A stretch of 64,000 nucleotides of DNA, from contig JAFEGH010000007.1 in NCBI GenBank assembly GCA_018240065.1, positions 124,001-188,000 on the forward strand, given 5' to 3'. The notes beneath the pieces were generated by a model. That model ran no database searches, was not told where the DNA came from, and saw only the letters and a list, made by a program, of their open reading frames with translations. Positions within the stretch are counted from its first letter, which is position 1, and each line of letters begins with the position of its first letter. Made by a program: the position numbers and the translations under genes. This document shows, one piece after another, positions 51,422-59,624 of this stretch. This DNA is from Verrucomicrobiota bacterium (lineage in GTDB: Bacteria; Chlamydiota; Chlamydiia; Chlamydiales; Rhabdochlamydiaceae).

Positions 51422-52282
51422 ATGAGATCTAACGAAGTAAATAAACCTAGCGGATCTCGATGGCTGCAGTCTGAAGTGCGGACCATTGCGGGGGAGATTG
51501 CGGACACCCCTATCTCGCCAAAAAAGTACCAGCATCTAAGCAGAAAGCTGGACAATGCGTTGGAAAAACTTCAGGGTCTGGAGTCTAAAAACAAGACTAC
51601 CAGTCTTTTCGCAAAGGCCCAAACCGAGCACCTTAAGGAACAGGTGGTCAAGTTATATGGGGACCTGGAAGACGGTCTGGTCAAGAGAGAGGTCTCTCAG
51701 ATCAAGGAAGAGTCGACTTCCTTAAAGAAGGGAAGGCTCACGCTCAAAGCCGTCAAAAAGCTCGAGATGCACATCAACGAGCTGGAAAGTAATCATTTGA
51801 CGTCGATCCCCGACCGCAGGATCATTGCGGACGCCAAACACGCTCTTCTCGAAGCCAGAGCTAAACTTGAGGGCAAGCCTGTCGCCAAGCACATCGACTG
51901 GCTGGCAAAACAAAGGCCGGTTCAGTTCACTGAGGAGATCCAGCTGCTTCCCGGAGAAGTAGAGGAGCTGTTCGACATCGCAAGAGCGGTCTACAACCGC
52001 GACTTCAGGCAGGCCAAGATGCGCTATAACGCCTTGCCCGAAGACCACAAAAGGATGTTCCAGAAACACATGCAGAATCTGATGGCGAAACCCTTCGATG
52101 ATCCTCTGGAGACTTGCCAGGCGATGATCGCGACCGCCAACGAACTGGTGGAAAACGGGGAAGGCTACCCGAGCCAGAGTCAGATCGATCAACTCTTCTT
52201 AGGCCTGTCTCAATTGAATACGGAAGAAAGAGCGGAAGGCAAGATCTTTTCGCTTAAGTCAAGAGAGCCTTTGGGAGGCTGA
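51422..52282 (+). CDS. Helical protein of unknown function
   Basis: From ATG 51422 the product has 286 residues; ATG 51380, preceded by AAGG, is an alternative giving 14 more. It is highly charged and predicted helical throughout, with no signal peptide or hydrophobic segment: a coiled-coil-like region at 15-150, and a second helical block with RDFRQAKMRYNALPEDHKRMF near 200. I recognise no family. It follows the three effector-like genes in the same direction, and its last 73 bases overlap folC on the other strand. Confidence 0.72.
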   Translation: MRSNEVNKPSGSRWLQSEVRTIAGEIADTPISPKKYQHLSRKLDNALEKLQGLESKNKTTSLFAKAQTEHLKEQVVKLYGDLEDGLVKREVSQIKEESTSLKKGRLTLKAVKKLEMHINELESNHLTSIPDRRIIADAKHALLEARAKLEGKPVAKHIDWLAKQRPVQFTEEIQLLPGEVEELFDIARAVYNRDFRQAKMRYNALPEDHKRMFQKHMQNLMAKPFDDPLETCQAMIATANELVENGEGYPSQSQIDQLFLGLSQLNTEERAEGKIFSLKSREPLGG

Positions 52283-53454
52283 AGCCCCAAAGCTCTTTTG
52301 GCGTCCGCCATGATGTAAAAGCTTCCACAAACCACGAGGATCTCTTCTTTAGCCAGCGCTTCCGCGTAGGCGGCATCGACCCCTTCTTCAATCGAAGAGT
52401 GAGGGGTGCATAGGCGGGGATCCTCGCTGGATAACGCGGACTGTAATTCTTCAGTAGTCGCCGCGCGGCAGGAGCCAGCCTGAACAAGGTGGATATGGGT
52501 CGCCACGTCGGCGATGAGCTCAAGGCAGCGGTCGTATTCCTTATCTTTGGAAAAACCAACAAGGAAGCAGAATTTGTTGCTGGGAAAAAATGTGTGCAGG
52601 GCCTGGAGGAGGGAAAAGACCGCCTCGGGGTTGTGCGCGACATCGAGCAGAGCCTCCCCCATTCTCTCAAAACGGCAGGGAGGACGGACGCTAAGTCCCT
52701 CTTTCGCCGATTCAGGATCAATCGTAAAATGGGGCCGGAGCTGCTCAAGAGCTAGCTGCGCCACGGCGCTGTTTTCCTCATCATAGAAATAACTGATTTT
52801 TTTAGAGGCGTGAACCGGGCTGTTCATCTGTTTGGCCTTGTCATAGATCGACTGACATCGGGCCTTGGGTCCTAGAACAACAGGAACATTTTCTTTGATA
52901 ATCCCGGCTTTTTCCGCTGCGATCAGCTCGATCTCCTCTCCCAGGATTTGGGAGTGTTCGCGGCTGATCGATGTGATAACGGAAAGAACGGGGTGGATAA
53001 CATTGGTGGCATCGAGCCTTCCCCCCATTCCAGTTTCAATCACTGCGACATCGACTTGCATTTTCCGAAAGTAATCAAGGCCAAGGAAAGTAGTCATTTC
53101 GAAAAAGGAAGAATTGAGCTTGAGCGCGTCATCGACGGCAAAAATCTTTTCCAGCCCGGAGATGATCTCGCTTTCGGCAATAGGTTCGCCGTTGATGACG
53201 ATCCTCTCCTGAAAATGAAACAAATGGGGCGAGGTATAAACGCCAACGCGGTATCCAGAGAATTCCAGTGCTTTTGCAATTTTGGTGGCGACAGACCCTT
53301 TGCCGTTGCTGCCGGCGACATGGATCGTCGGGAAAAAGGAGGAAGGGTTTCCAAGGGCCTTGTCTAATGCGATCGCGGCCTCTAGTCCCCTCTTGATACC
53401 CAGGGCGGAGCTTGTCATCAGCAAGCGAGAGATGGTCTGTTCGTAGTTTCCCAT
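52210..53454 (-). CDS. folC: Folylpolyglutamate/dihydrofolate synthase
   Basis: The 414-residue protein has the Mur-ligase-like ATP site HVAGSNGKGSVATKIAKALE near residue 41, SPHLFHFQERIVING, DVAVIETGMGGRLDATN and LDVAHNPEAV near 285. It adds glutamate to folates and may also make dihydrofolate from dihydropteroate. Start ATG 53454 lies directly after the PHP stop; a longer start at 53511 would run into that gene. It is the last gene of a nusB-murB-PHP-folC series. Confidence 0.93.
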   Translation of the reverse strand: MGNYEQTISRLLMTSSALGIKRGLEAAIALDKALGNPSSFFPTIHVAGSNGKGSVATKIAKALEFSGYRVGVYTSPHLFHFQERIVINGEPIAESEIISGLEKIFAVDDALKLNSSFFEMTTFLGLDYFRKMQVDVAVIETGMGGRLDATNVIHPVLSVITSISREHSQILGEEIELIAAEKAGIIKENVPVVLGPKARCQSIYDKAKQMNSPVHASKKISYFYDEENSAVAQLALEQLRPHFTIDPESAKEGLSVRPPCRFERMGEALLDVAHNPEAVFSLLQALHTFFPSNKFCFLVGFSKDKEYDRCLELIADVATHIHLVQAGSCRAATTEELQSALSSEDPRLCTPHSSIEEGVDAAYAEALAKEEILVVCGSFYIMADAKRALGLQPPKGSLDLSEKILPSALSSVFN

Positions 53455-53456
53455 TG

Positions 53457-54269
53457 TCAGATGGTTTTCTGAAAAATTTGATGGAATGTCTCTTCGTCGA
53501 CCCAGGAACACCCTAGCTGAATGTAGTCTTTGACGGTTCCATGAAAATCGGACCCGCCGCTCATGAGCCAGCCTTTTTCTTTGGCGACCTTAATCCACCT
53601 TTTTTCCTGGTCGGGAGCAAACCTTGCATAGTGACATTCTATCCCATCAAACGGTAATTTGAGTAGCTCTTTGATTTTGCTCGCATGCTCCAGCAGATGG
53701 GGATGAGCTAAAAACGCCTTTCCGCCGCCCTGATGGATAACTTCGATCGTTTCTTCCGAGGAAACTCCCTCTCCGGGATCAAAGCAGGGACGTCCGTCCC
53801 CAATGTATAAGTTGAACGCTTGCTTGATGGTCGACACATACCCTTTTTTGATCATTAATTGGGCGATATGGGGCCTGCCGACAGTGCGCTCGCCCATTGA
53901 AAGAAGCTCCTCTTCCAGGATCGGCATGCTGAGGCGGCTGAGCTTGTCAAGAATCCTCTTGTTTCTCTCCCTTCTTCTCTGCTGGTGCCGATCGCACAAC
54001 TTTTGAATTTCAGGACTTTTTAAATCGAAATCATAACCTAGGATATGTACACTCAATGTGCGGAAAACAGATGAAAACTCGACTCCGCTGCCCATTGCCA
54101 GGCCAAGTTCTTTTGCGATAGCCGGAGCTGCTGTATAAGCTTCGATCGTATCGTGGTCGGTGATTGAGATTCCGGAGAGCCCGATTTCTTTGGCGTGAAG
54201 AAGGATTTGCTGAGGGGTCATTGTTCCGTCGCTAAAGGTCGTGTGACAATGCAGATCAGCCCGAAACAT
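53457..54269 (-). CDS. PHP-domain metal-dependent phosphoesterase (RNase AM/TrpH-like)
   Basis: The 270-residue protein starts with the PHP metal motif DLHCHTTFSDGTMTP (His7, His9, Asp14) and has ISITDHDTIEAY near 35, EFSSVFRTLSVHILGYDF near 64, FLAHPHLLEH near 190 and SGGSDFHG near 235, the set seen in YciV/TrpH. Members remove 5' nucleotides from RNA or act on small phosphates. It overlaps murB by 14 bases. Confidence 0.9.
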   Translation of the reverse strand: MFRADLHCHTTFSDGTMTPQQILLHAKEIGLSGISITDHDTIEAYTAAPAIAKELGLAMGSGVEFSSVFRTLSVHILGYDFDLKSPEIQKLCDRHQQRRRERNKRILDKLSRLSMPILEEELLSMGERTVGRPHIAQLMIKKGYVSTIKQAFNLYIGDGRPCFDPGEGVSSEETIEVIHQGGGKAFLAHPHLLEHASKIKELLKLPFDGIECHYARFAPDQEKRWIKVAKEKGWLMSGGSDFHGTVKDYIQLGCSWVDEETFHQIFQKTI

Positions 54270-55152
54270 TATCCCTCATTTGATAAGGGACACAGCGGAT
54301 CTCCATTTCAAGATCGACGCCGGTCTTTTCTTTGACTGTCTGTTTCACAAAGGCCGCAAGCTCCAGGATATCTTTAGAAGAGGCCCGGTCTTTGTTGACG
54401 ATGAAATTGGCGTGCATTGTCGACACTTCAGCGCCGCCGATCCGCTTGCCTTTGAGCCCGCATTGCTGAATGAGGGCCCCAGCGGAATGGGACTCGGGGT
54501 TGCGAAAGACGCAGCCGGCCGATTTATCGCTATAGGGCTGTGTGCGGGTGCGGTATTCAATGATGCCCAGCTGTTTTTTACGAGCTTCTTCAGATGGATG
54601 GAGAAGGAATTTTGCGCTTGCAATCGCCCCTTTGCGCTTTTGGAAAGGGGAAGACCGGTAGGAAAAATCAAGCTGGTCCCTTTTGAAAACCTCGAGTTCC
54701 CCTTTTTCATTCACAAAGGTCACTTCGATCAGAGTCTCGCAGGTTTCGACGCCGCTTGCGCCTGCGTTCATATAAACGGCGCCGCCAACTGATCCCGGAA
54801 TCCCAGAGGCAAACTCGAGTCCCGCCCATCCTTTGCGCGCTGTCTGTGAGCCGATCAGGGAAAAACTATATCCGGCCCCGACATGGACGAGAGGCCAGTC
54901 GAACTGGCAAAAAGCGATCTTGTTAAGGATGACCAGACCATCGAACCCGCGGTCGTCAAACAGACTGTTGGAGCCTTTGCCTAAAATGAAATAGGGAAGT
55001 TTTTGCGTATGGCAATAACTTAAGATGGCCTGCAGCTCCTCGGTCTTTTGCACTTCTACAAAAAAGCGCGCAGGGCCGCCGATGCCAAAAGTGGATAATT
55101 GGCTTAAGGGCTTTTCGACTTCAAACTGAGAGGCCCGAAAGGGTTGGGACAT
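54256..55152 (-). CDS. murB: UDP-N-acetylenolpyruvoylglucosamine reductase
   Basis: The 298-residue flavoenzyme shows LSTFGIGGPARFFVEV, LGKGSNSLFDDRGFDG, ASGIPGSVGGAVYMNAGA, FSYRSSPF (catalytic Tyr/Ser region) and SAGCVFRNP, the short type II form. It makes UDP-MurNAc for peptidoglycan. Start ATG 55152 (MSQPFRASQF) overlaps nusB by 32 bases; a start at 55230 would extend far into nusB. Presence supports a peptidoglycan pathway in this organism. Confidence 0.95.
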   Translation of the reverse strand: MSQPFRASQFEVEKPLSQLSTFGIGGPARFFVEVQKTEELQAILSYCHTQKLPYFILGKGSNSLFDDRGFDGLVILNKIAFCQFDWPLVHVGAGYSFSLIGSQTARKGWAGLEFASGIPGSVGGAVYMNAGASGVETCETLIEVTFVNEKGELEVFKRDQLDFSYRSSPFQKRKGAIASAKFLLHPSEEARKKQLGIIEYRTRTQPYSDKSAGCVFRNPESHSAGALIQQCGLKGKRIGGAEVSTMHANFIVNKDRASSKDILELAAFVKQTVKEKTGVDLEMEIRCVPYQMRDNVSG

Positions 55153-55588
55153 GCGGTTCTTCTTTCGCGATCTGTTTAAATACGGAGTCCAAAATGGCGT
55201 TGACAAATGTCGCAGCTTCAGGAGTCGCAAATTTGCGCGTCAATCGGATAGCCTCGGCAATCGCGACTTTGGGGGGGATGTCGGCGGAAAAGAGAAGTTC
55301 ATATAGCCCCAACCGGATCACATTGCGCTCAATGCGGGGAATCCGCTCGAAATCGTAGCTTTCCGAGTGCTTGACGATGATCTCGTCGATCTCCTTTTTC
55401 TTCTCAAGGAATTTTTCCTTGAACGCACAGGCTTCGCGGACAATTCGCTTAGTCACGGCAAGCTGAGCCATCAGCATCTCGACGATCTCGGCGTCGCCGC
55501 CATGTTCGCCGCCAAAGTCGTCGCTGTAAATCAATTGAAAGACGATCTCTCTAAATTTTTGCGGTGAAAGAGCCATACCCATGTCCAT
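55121..55588 (-). CDS. nusB: Transcription antitermination factor NusB
   Basis: About 155 residues with the all-helical NusB pattern: LSPQKFREIVFQLIYSDDF, ERIPRIERNVIRLGLYELLFS, PPKVAIAEAIRLTRKF and FVNAILDSVFKQIA. NusB binds boxA RNA with S10 during rRNA transcription. Three in-frame ATGs (55588, 55582, 55576) compete as start; none has a clear ribosome binding site. It opens the nusB-murB-PHP-folC overlap series. Confidence 0.92.
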   Translation of the reverse strand: MDMGMALSPQKFREIVFQLIYSDDFGGEHGGDAEIVEMLMAQLAVTKRIVREACAFKEKFLEKKKEIDEIIVKHSESYDFERIPRIERNVIRLGLYELLFSADIPPKVAIAEAIRLTRKFATPEAATFVNAILDSVFKQIAKEEPHVPTLSGLSV

Positions 55589-55760
55589 TGAATGAAGAGA
55601 TCCGCCAGAGTGTAAAAGATCCTTAGGCAAGAAACTCAAAGACGTTAAATATATCACACTGCTCTCTTTGCGACTACACCAATTGATTTAGGAGTAAAAC
55701 GTTAAATTAAAAATTTACCCTTCACAATGAAATAAATTTTGATTTGCAGGACTACGCTCT

Positions 55761-56225
55761 TCAAAGAGAGCTCCTTAAGAACCAGGCCATTTTCTCATGG
55801 GAGCCCAGGCGGCGGCCGATCATATCGACGGTGGCAAAATCCCCATCTTTATCAGCGACTTCGGCAACTTTTCTAGCCCCTCGGATCAAGGTCTCGTGAC
55901 TCTCGATCAGGCTGTGGAGCATATCCTTGGCAGTTAAAACTTTTTCTTCCTCTTTGACGGCAGCTGTTCTCTTAAAGGAGGAAAAGGAAGCTTCGACAAA
56001 ATACCCTAAGGCGCGGATCCTCTCAGCGACCTCGTCGACCGCCTCGGCCATCTCCTGATACTGCTTTTCAAAGAGCAGGTGCAGGGAATAGAATTCCTGG
56101 CCTCTGACGTTCCAATGAAAGTTCTGCGTTTTAAGATAGAGCGCGTAAGTGTCGGCGAGCAATCTCGACAACCCTTCGCTGATCGACATCCTGATTGGCT
56201 CTGAAATCCCTATGTTGACTTCCAT
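55761..56225 (-). CDS. dps: Dps-family ferritin-like protein
   Basis: From ATG 56225, with GGGAG upstream, the 154-residue product has the Dps four-helix pattern: LLADTYALYLKTQNFHWNV, YSLHLLFEKQYQEMAEAVDEVAERI and LGYF, with His and Asp/Glu of the inter-subunit ferroxidase site. It stores iron and protects DNA from peroxide. A longer reading frame from 56318 would run into the divergent nuclease leader and is not favoured. Confidence 0.93.
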   Translation of the reverse strand: MEVNIGISEPIRMSISEGLSRLLADTYALYLKTQNFHWNVRGQEFYSLHLLFEKQYQEMAEAVDEVAERIRALGYFVEASFSSFKRTAAVKEEEKVLTAKDMLHSLIESHETLIRGARKVAEVADKDGDFATVDMIGRRLGSHEKMAWFLRSSL

Positions 56226-56339
56226 ACTGCTGGCTCCCAGTTGTTTTAATTTGGTGTATACCAGAGGACAAATATTTATTGAAATCAGAACATCCTTCTT
56301 GTTACGCTCCAGCAACACCTAAGAAAGAGGGGCAAGCCG

Positions 56340-56927
56340 GTGCTAGGGATATTCCTGGACTCAGAGACCAACGGTCTGAATTCGCAGAAGCACAGGATCG
56401 TCGAGGTGGCATTCAAAATCGTCGACATCCTGGACGGTCGCGTACTCGATACGTTCGAATCTCTTATTTCGGTCACACCGGAAGAATGGAAGAAGAGCGA
56501 TCCTGACAGCCTGCACGTCAACGGTTTCACCTGGGAAGAGGTGTTAAAAGGGGTCTCCCCTGCTGTCGTCGGTGAAAAAATTCGCGAGACATTCGCTAAA
56601 AACAGGATCAAGCGCGGAGAGGCCGTCTTCATTTGCCAGAATCCCTCGTTCGACCGGGTCTTCTTCTCCCAACTAATCGACGCCGACATACAGGAAAAAC
56701 TGCTCTGGCCTTACCATTGGCTCGATCTGGCGTCGATGTATTGGGTCGAATCGATGAAAAGGGGCGCCTCTGGCACTGGAAATTACCCTTGGGAGACCGG
56801 ATTTTCCAAAGACAAGATCGCCATCGCCCACAGTCTTCCCCGCGAAGAACAGCCTCATCGCGCGATGAATGGCGTCAAACATCTTCTACTCTGCTACGAA
56901 GCGGTAGTCGGCTTTCCTAAAAGTTAA
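56340..56927 (+). CDS. DnaQ-like DEDDh 3'-5' exonuclease
   Basis: The 195-residue protein has ExoI-type LDSETNGL (Asp7, Glu9), CQNPSFDRVFFSQLID (motif II Asp) and HRAMNGVKHLL (motif III His and following residues). It is close in size to RNase T and to stand-alone epsilon-like nucleases; substrate, DNA or RNA, cannot be told. The start is GTG 56340 after GAGGGG. It is divergent from dps. Confidence 0.85.
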   Translation: MLGIFLDSETNGLNSQKHRIVEVAFKIVDILDGRVLDTFESLISVTPEEWKKSDPDSLHVNGFTWEEVLKGVSPAVVGEKIRETFAKNRIKRGEAVFICQNPSFDRVFFSQLIDADIQEKLLWPYHWLDLASMYWVESMKRGASGTGNYPWETGFSKDKIAIAHSLPREEQPHRAMNGVKHLLLCYEAVVGFPKS

Positions 56928-56998
56928 AGAGATTGTAAAGAAAATCCACAAAAATTAAATTGGCGAGCCACCCTTAACCCCATTTTGGAGGTAAGCCA

Positions 56999-57625
56999 AT
57001 GTCTCTGTTGTCGAAATTATCCATAGCAATTGCTGGTTCTTCTCTCCTCATTCAACCTCTGGCAGCTTCTGCATCCCGACCTTATCCGGTCCAGGAAGGT
57101 TCCTTGTGGCTTCTCGATTACATTCTGACAACGCCGGACTTTCCAAAAGCCGGCATCCAGTTTAAATCTTACGGTCCTCTTTTGAAAGATCCTGCTGCGT
57201 TCAAAAGAATGATTCAGGAGTTCGCAGACCGCTACCGCAGCGCGGGAATCGAAGCGATTGCGGGACTCGATGCCAGAGGATTCATTTTCGGAACCGCGCT
57301 GGCCTATGAACTGGACATCCCTTTTGTCATGGTGAGAAAAGCGGGCAAACTTCCCGGCGACGTCGAACAGGTGAGCTATGAGCTCGAATACGGCAAAAGC
57401 ACTCTCGAAATCGACAAGAGCATTTTAAGTCCAGGTCAGAGAGTCCTTGTCATGGACGATCTGATGGCGACAGGGGGAACCGCCAAAGCTGCCTGCGAGC
57501 TCGTCGAAAAGCTGGGAGCGGAAGTGGTGGAAGTGGCGTGCCTGATTGAACTCACTCCGCTTGGCGGAAGAGAGAAGGTCGGCCGCCCCGTCTATTCTTT
57601 GATCACCATCCACGTAGACGAATAA
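56999..57625 (+). CDS. apt: Adenine phosphoribosyltransferase with signal peptide
   Basis: Residues 35-208 form a complete APRT: LDYILTTPDFPKAGIQFKSY, GLDARGFIFGTALAY, VMVRKAGKLPG, YELEYGKSTLEI and the PRPP motif VLVMDDLMATGGTA (149-162). It converts adenine and PRPP to AMP. Residues 1-26 (MSLLSKLSIAIAGSSLLIQP then LAASA) are a Sec signal with an ASA cleavage site. TTGGAGG precedes ATG 56999, and there is no Met before the domain that could give a cytosolic form. APRT is normally cytosolic. It is 25 bases before the exported methyltransferase gene. Confidence 0.93.
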   Translation: MSLLSKLSIAIAGSSLLIQPLAASASRPYPVQEGSLWLLDYILTTPDFPKAGIQFKSYGPLLKDPAAFKRMIQEFADRYRSAGIEAIAGLDARGFIFGTALAYELDIPFVMVRKAGKLPGDVEQVSYELEYGKSTLEIDKSILSPGQRVLVMDDLMATGGTAKAACELVEKLGAEVVEVACLIELTPLGGREKVGRPVYSLITIHVDE

Positions 57626-57650
57626 AAACTCCAATACTCAAGGTACAGCA

Positions 57651-58556
57651 ATGAAAAAGTTCCGTTATTTATCAATTGCATTGTTCTTCTCCTCTCTATC
57701 TCCCCTTTTCGCCAACTCTCCCCAATGGCAGCTGTCGGACAAAAAGGAGGGATGGAACTCTCATTATTTGACCCAGATGTATTTCCACAATTCTGAATCC
57801 CAGCGCCAATGGGCCTGGGAATTGATCGGTAAACAGAAGTTCACCGGAAATGAAAGTTTACTCGACTTCGGATGCGGCGATGGCAAAATCACTGCAGAAA
57901 TGGCAAGAATTCTCCCCAATGGAGCTGTTGTCGGAGCCGACATTTCAGAGCAAATGGTGCATTTTGCAAATGTCAAGTTTCCCAAAACAAATTTCAGCAA
58001 CCTGGAGTTCCGGTCTCTAATTTCCTTCGATGGATCCGATCTTAATGACAAGCCGACATTCGATGTGGTCTGCTCCTTCTGCGTGTTTCATTTGATCCCC
58101 GATCCGTCCGCAGTCTTAAAAAATCTCAAAAAAGCGATGAAGCCCGGTGGGAAATTGCTTCTTGTCATTCCCGCTGGAAGAAATCCTGCCCTCTTCAGCG
58201 CAGCAGAGCAGGTTTTTCCAAAGTACGGTCTCGATGCTCCATGGAAGAACAGCGCGGCGCCCAAAGTTTCCATTCGAACGCAGGACGGATGCTCTCAACT
58301 TCTTCAGGATGCAGGCTTCAGAATTGTATCGATCCTGATGAACGACAGGCCGACGCCTTTTTTCAATAAAGAAGAAATGGTCCTCTGGATGGTCGGCAAT
58401 ACCTCCGCTAACTGGAAGGTCCCAGTCGAAATCGCCTACCCTTTCTTTAATGAGATCGTGGACAAGATGTGCGAGCTGGATCCTGACATTCTGGACAAAG
58501 AGGGACATATCCTTTTAAAACTTTCCAGACTGGAAGTCGAAGCTGCAGCATCTTAG
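57651..58556 (+). CDS. Class I SAM methyltransferase with signal peptide
   Basis: The 301-residue protein has residues 1-22 as a Sec signal (MKKFRYLSIALFFSSLSPLFA). A methyltransferase domain follows with motif I LLDFGCGDGKITAEMA near 65, VVGADISEQMVHFA, and FDVVCSFCVFHLIPDP near 130, then MKPGGKLLLVIPAG. It resembles small-molecule methyltransferases of the trans-aconitate/UbiE-like group. The substrate is unknown. SAM would need to be available outside the cytosol if it is exported, which is odd. It probably shares a transcript with apt. Confidence 0.85.
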   Translation: MKKFRYLSIALFFSSLSPLFANSPQWQLSDKKEGWNSHYLTQMYFHNSESQRQWAWELIGKQKFTGNESLLDFGCGDGKITAEMARILPNGAVVGADISEQMVHFANVKFPKTNFSNLEFRSLISFDGSDLNDKPTFDVVCSFCVFHLIPDPSAVLKNLKKAMKPGGKLLLVIPAGRNPALFSAAEQVFPKYGLDAPWKNSAAPKVSIRTQDGCSQLLQDAGFRIVSILMNDRPTPFFNKEEMVLWMVGNTSANWKVPVEIAYPFFNEIVDKMCELDPDILDKEGHILLKLSRLEVEAAAS

Positions 58557-58562
58557 GAATAT

Positions 58563-58590
58563 AACCCGGACTTTGCAGTCCGGGTTTTGT
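58563..58590. terminator. Terminator between convergent methyltransferase and cydB
   Basis: AACCCGGACT / AGTCCGGGTT stem with a TTGC loop and TTGTT tail, 7 bases after the methyltransferase stop and just beyond the cydB stop. Confidence 0.9.
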
Positions 58591-58595
58591 TGGAA

Positions 58596-59624
58596 TTAAT
58601 AGCTGGATTTTTCGAGTTTGACCTTGCCGCGAAAAACGCGGTAAATCATCGTTCCATAGGCGAGTACAAGCGGAACGCCGATGGCGACGATGATGAGAAG
58701 CACTTTCAATGTCAGCACGGATGCCGACGAGTTGAAGAATGTTAGACTGGCGGTGTCCGGGTTGATTGTGGAGCGGACGAGGTAGGGAAAAGTTCCTATC
58801 CCAAAGACGCAGAATAGCAAAAGGATGCAGCCACAGGAAGACAAAAACGCCCAGCCGTCGCTATTGCGCGTAAACATTCGCGGAACGTTGAGGATGGAAA
58901 GAAGGGCAAGCAGTGGAACAACCAGGAACCAGGGATTCTCCCGAAAACGCTCGAACATATGCGGGGCTCCAATCCAAGTGGCGACCGTTGTGACCACATA
59001 AAAACCGACAAAGATCATGATGCAGCGTTTTGCCCAGACGCGCAGGCGTTTATGCAAAGCCCCCTCTGTTTTCATCGCAAGGTAGATCGATCCGTGCATC
59101 ATGAGCAGGCTGATGGTAAATAGCCCGATCAGGATGGGGAACGGACGGAAGAACAGCGCGAAGGATCCGACAAAATCCCCGTTCTCATTTAAAGGAATCC
59201 CGATGATCAAATTTCCTAATGTGACGCCGAGGCCGAAACTGATCAGAAGGCTGGAGACGGAGAAGACCGCGTCCCATATAGAGCGCCACTTCATCGATTT
59301 TCTCTTGCTTCGGAACTCGATAGCCACAGCGCGGAAGATCAGACCCGCCAGCAAAATCATGCACAAATTATAAAAGCCGGAAAAGAGAGTCGCATAGACG
59401 TCGGGAAAGCCAGCAAACAGGGCACCTCCCACGATCACAAGCCACACTTCATTGCCATCCCACACAGGCCCAATGGAATTCAGGAAGATGCGCCTCTCGT
59501 CATCTTTTTTTGTGAAGAAATTCATGATCCCAACCCCTAAGTCAAAACCGTCCAGGGCAACATAAAAGATCACAGCAACGCCAATGACTAAATACCAAAT
59601 GAAGGAAAGGGTAAATTCGCTCAT
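58596..59624 (-). CDS. cydB: Cytochrome bd oxidase subunit II
   Basis: The 342-residue protein has about eight hydrophobic segments and the start WYLVIGVAVIFYVALDGFDLGVG, GPVWDGNEVWLVIVGGALFAGFP near 52, typical of CydB. With CydA it forms the quinol oxidase of high oxygen affinity in the inner membrane. The start overlaps the cydA stop by four bases. No cydX-like small gene is evident after it. Confidence 0.95.
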   Translation of the reverse strand: MSEFTLSFIWYLVIGVAVIFYVALDGFDLGVGIMNFFTKKDDERRIFLNSIGPVWDGNEVWLVIVGGALFAGFPDVYATLFSGFYNLCMILLAGLIFRAVAIEFRSKRKSMKWRSIWDAVFSVSSLLISFGLGVTLGNLIIGIPLNENGDFVGSFALFFRPFPILIGLFTISLLMMHGSIYLAMKTEGALHKRLRVWAKRCIMIFVGFYVVTTVATWIGAPHMFERFRENPWFLVVPLLALLSILNVPRMFTRNSDGWAFLSSCGCILLLFCVFGIGTFPYLVRSTINPDTASLTFFNSSASVLTLKVLLIIVAIGVPLVLAYGTMIYRVFRGKVKLEKSSY

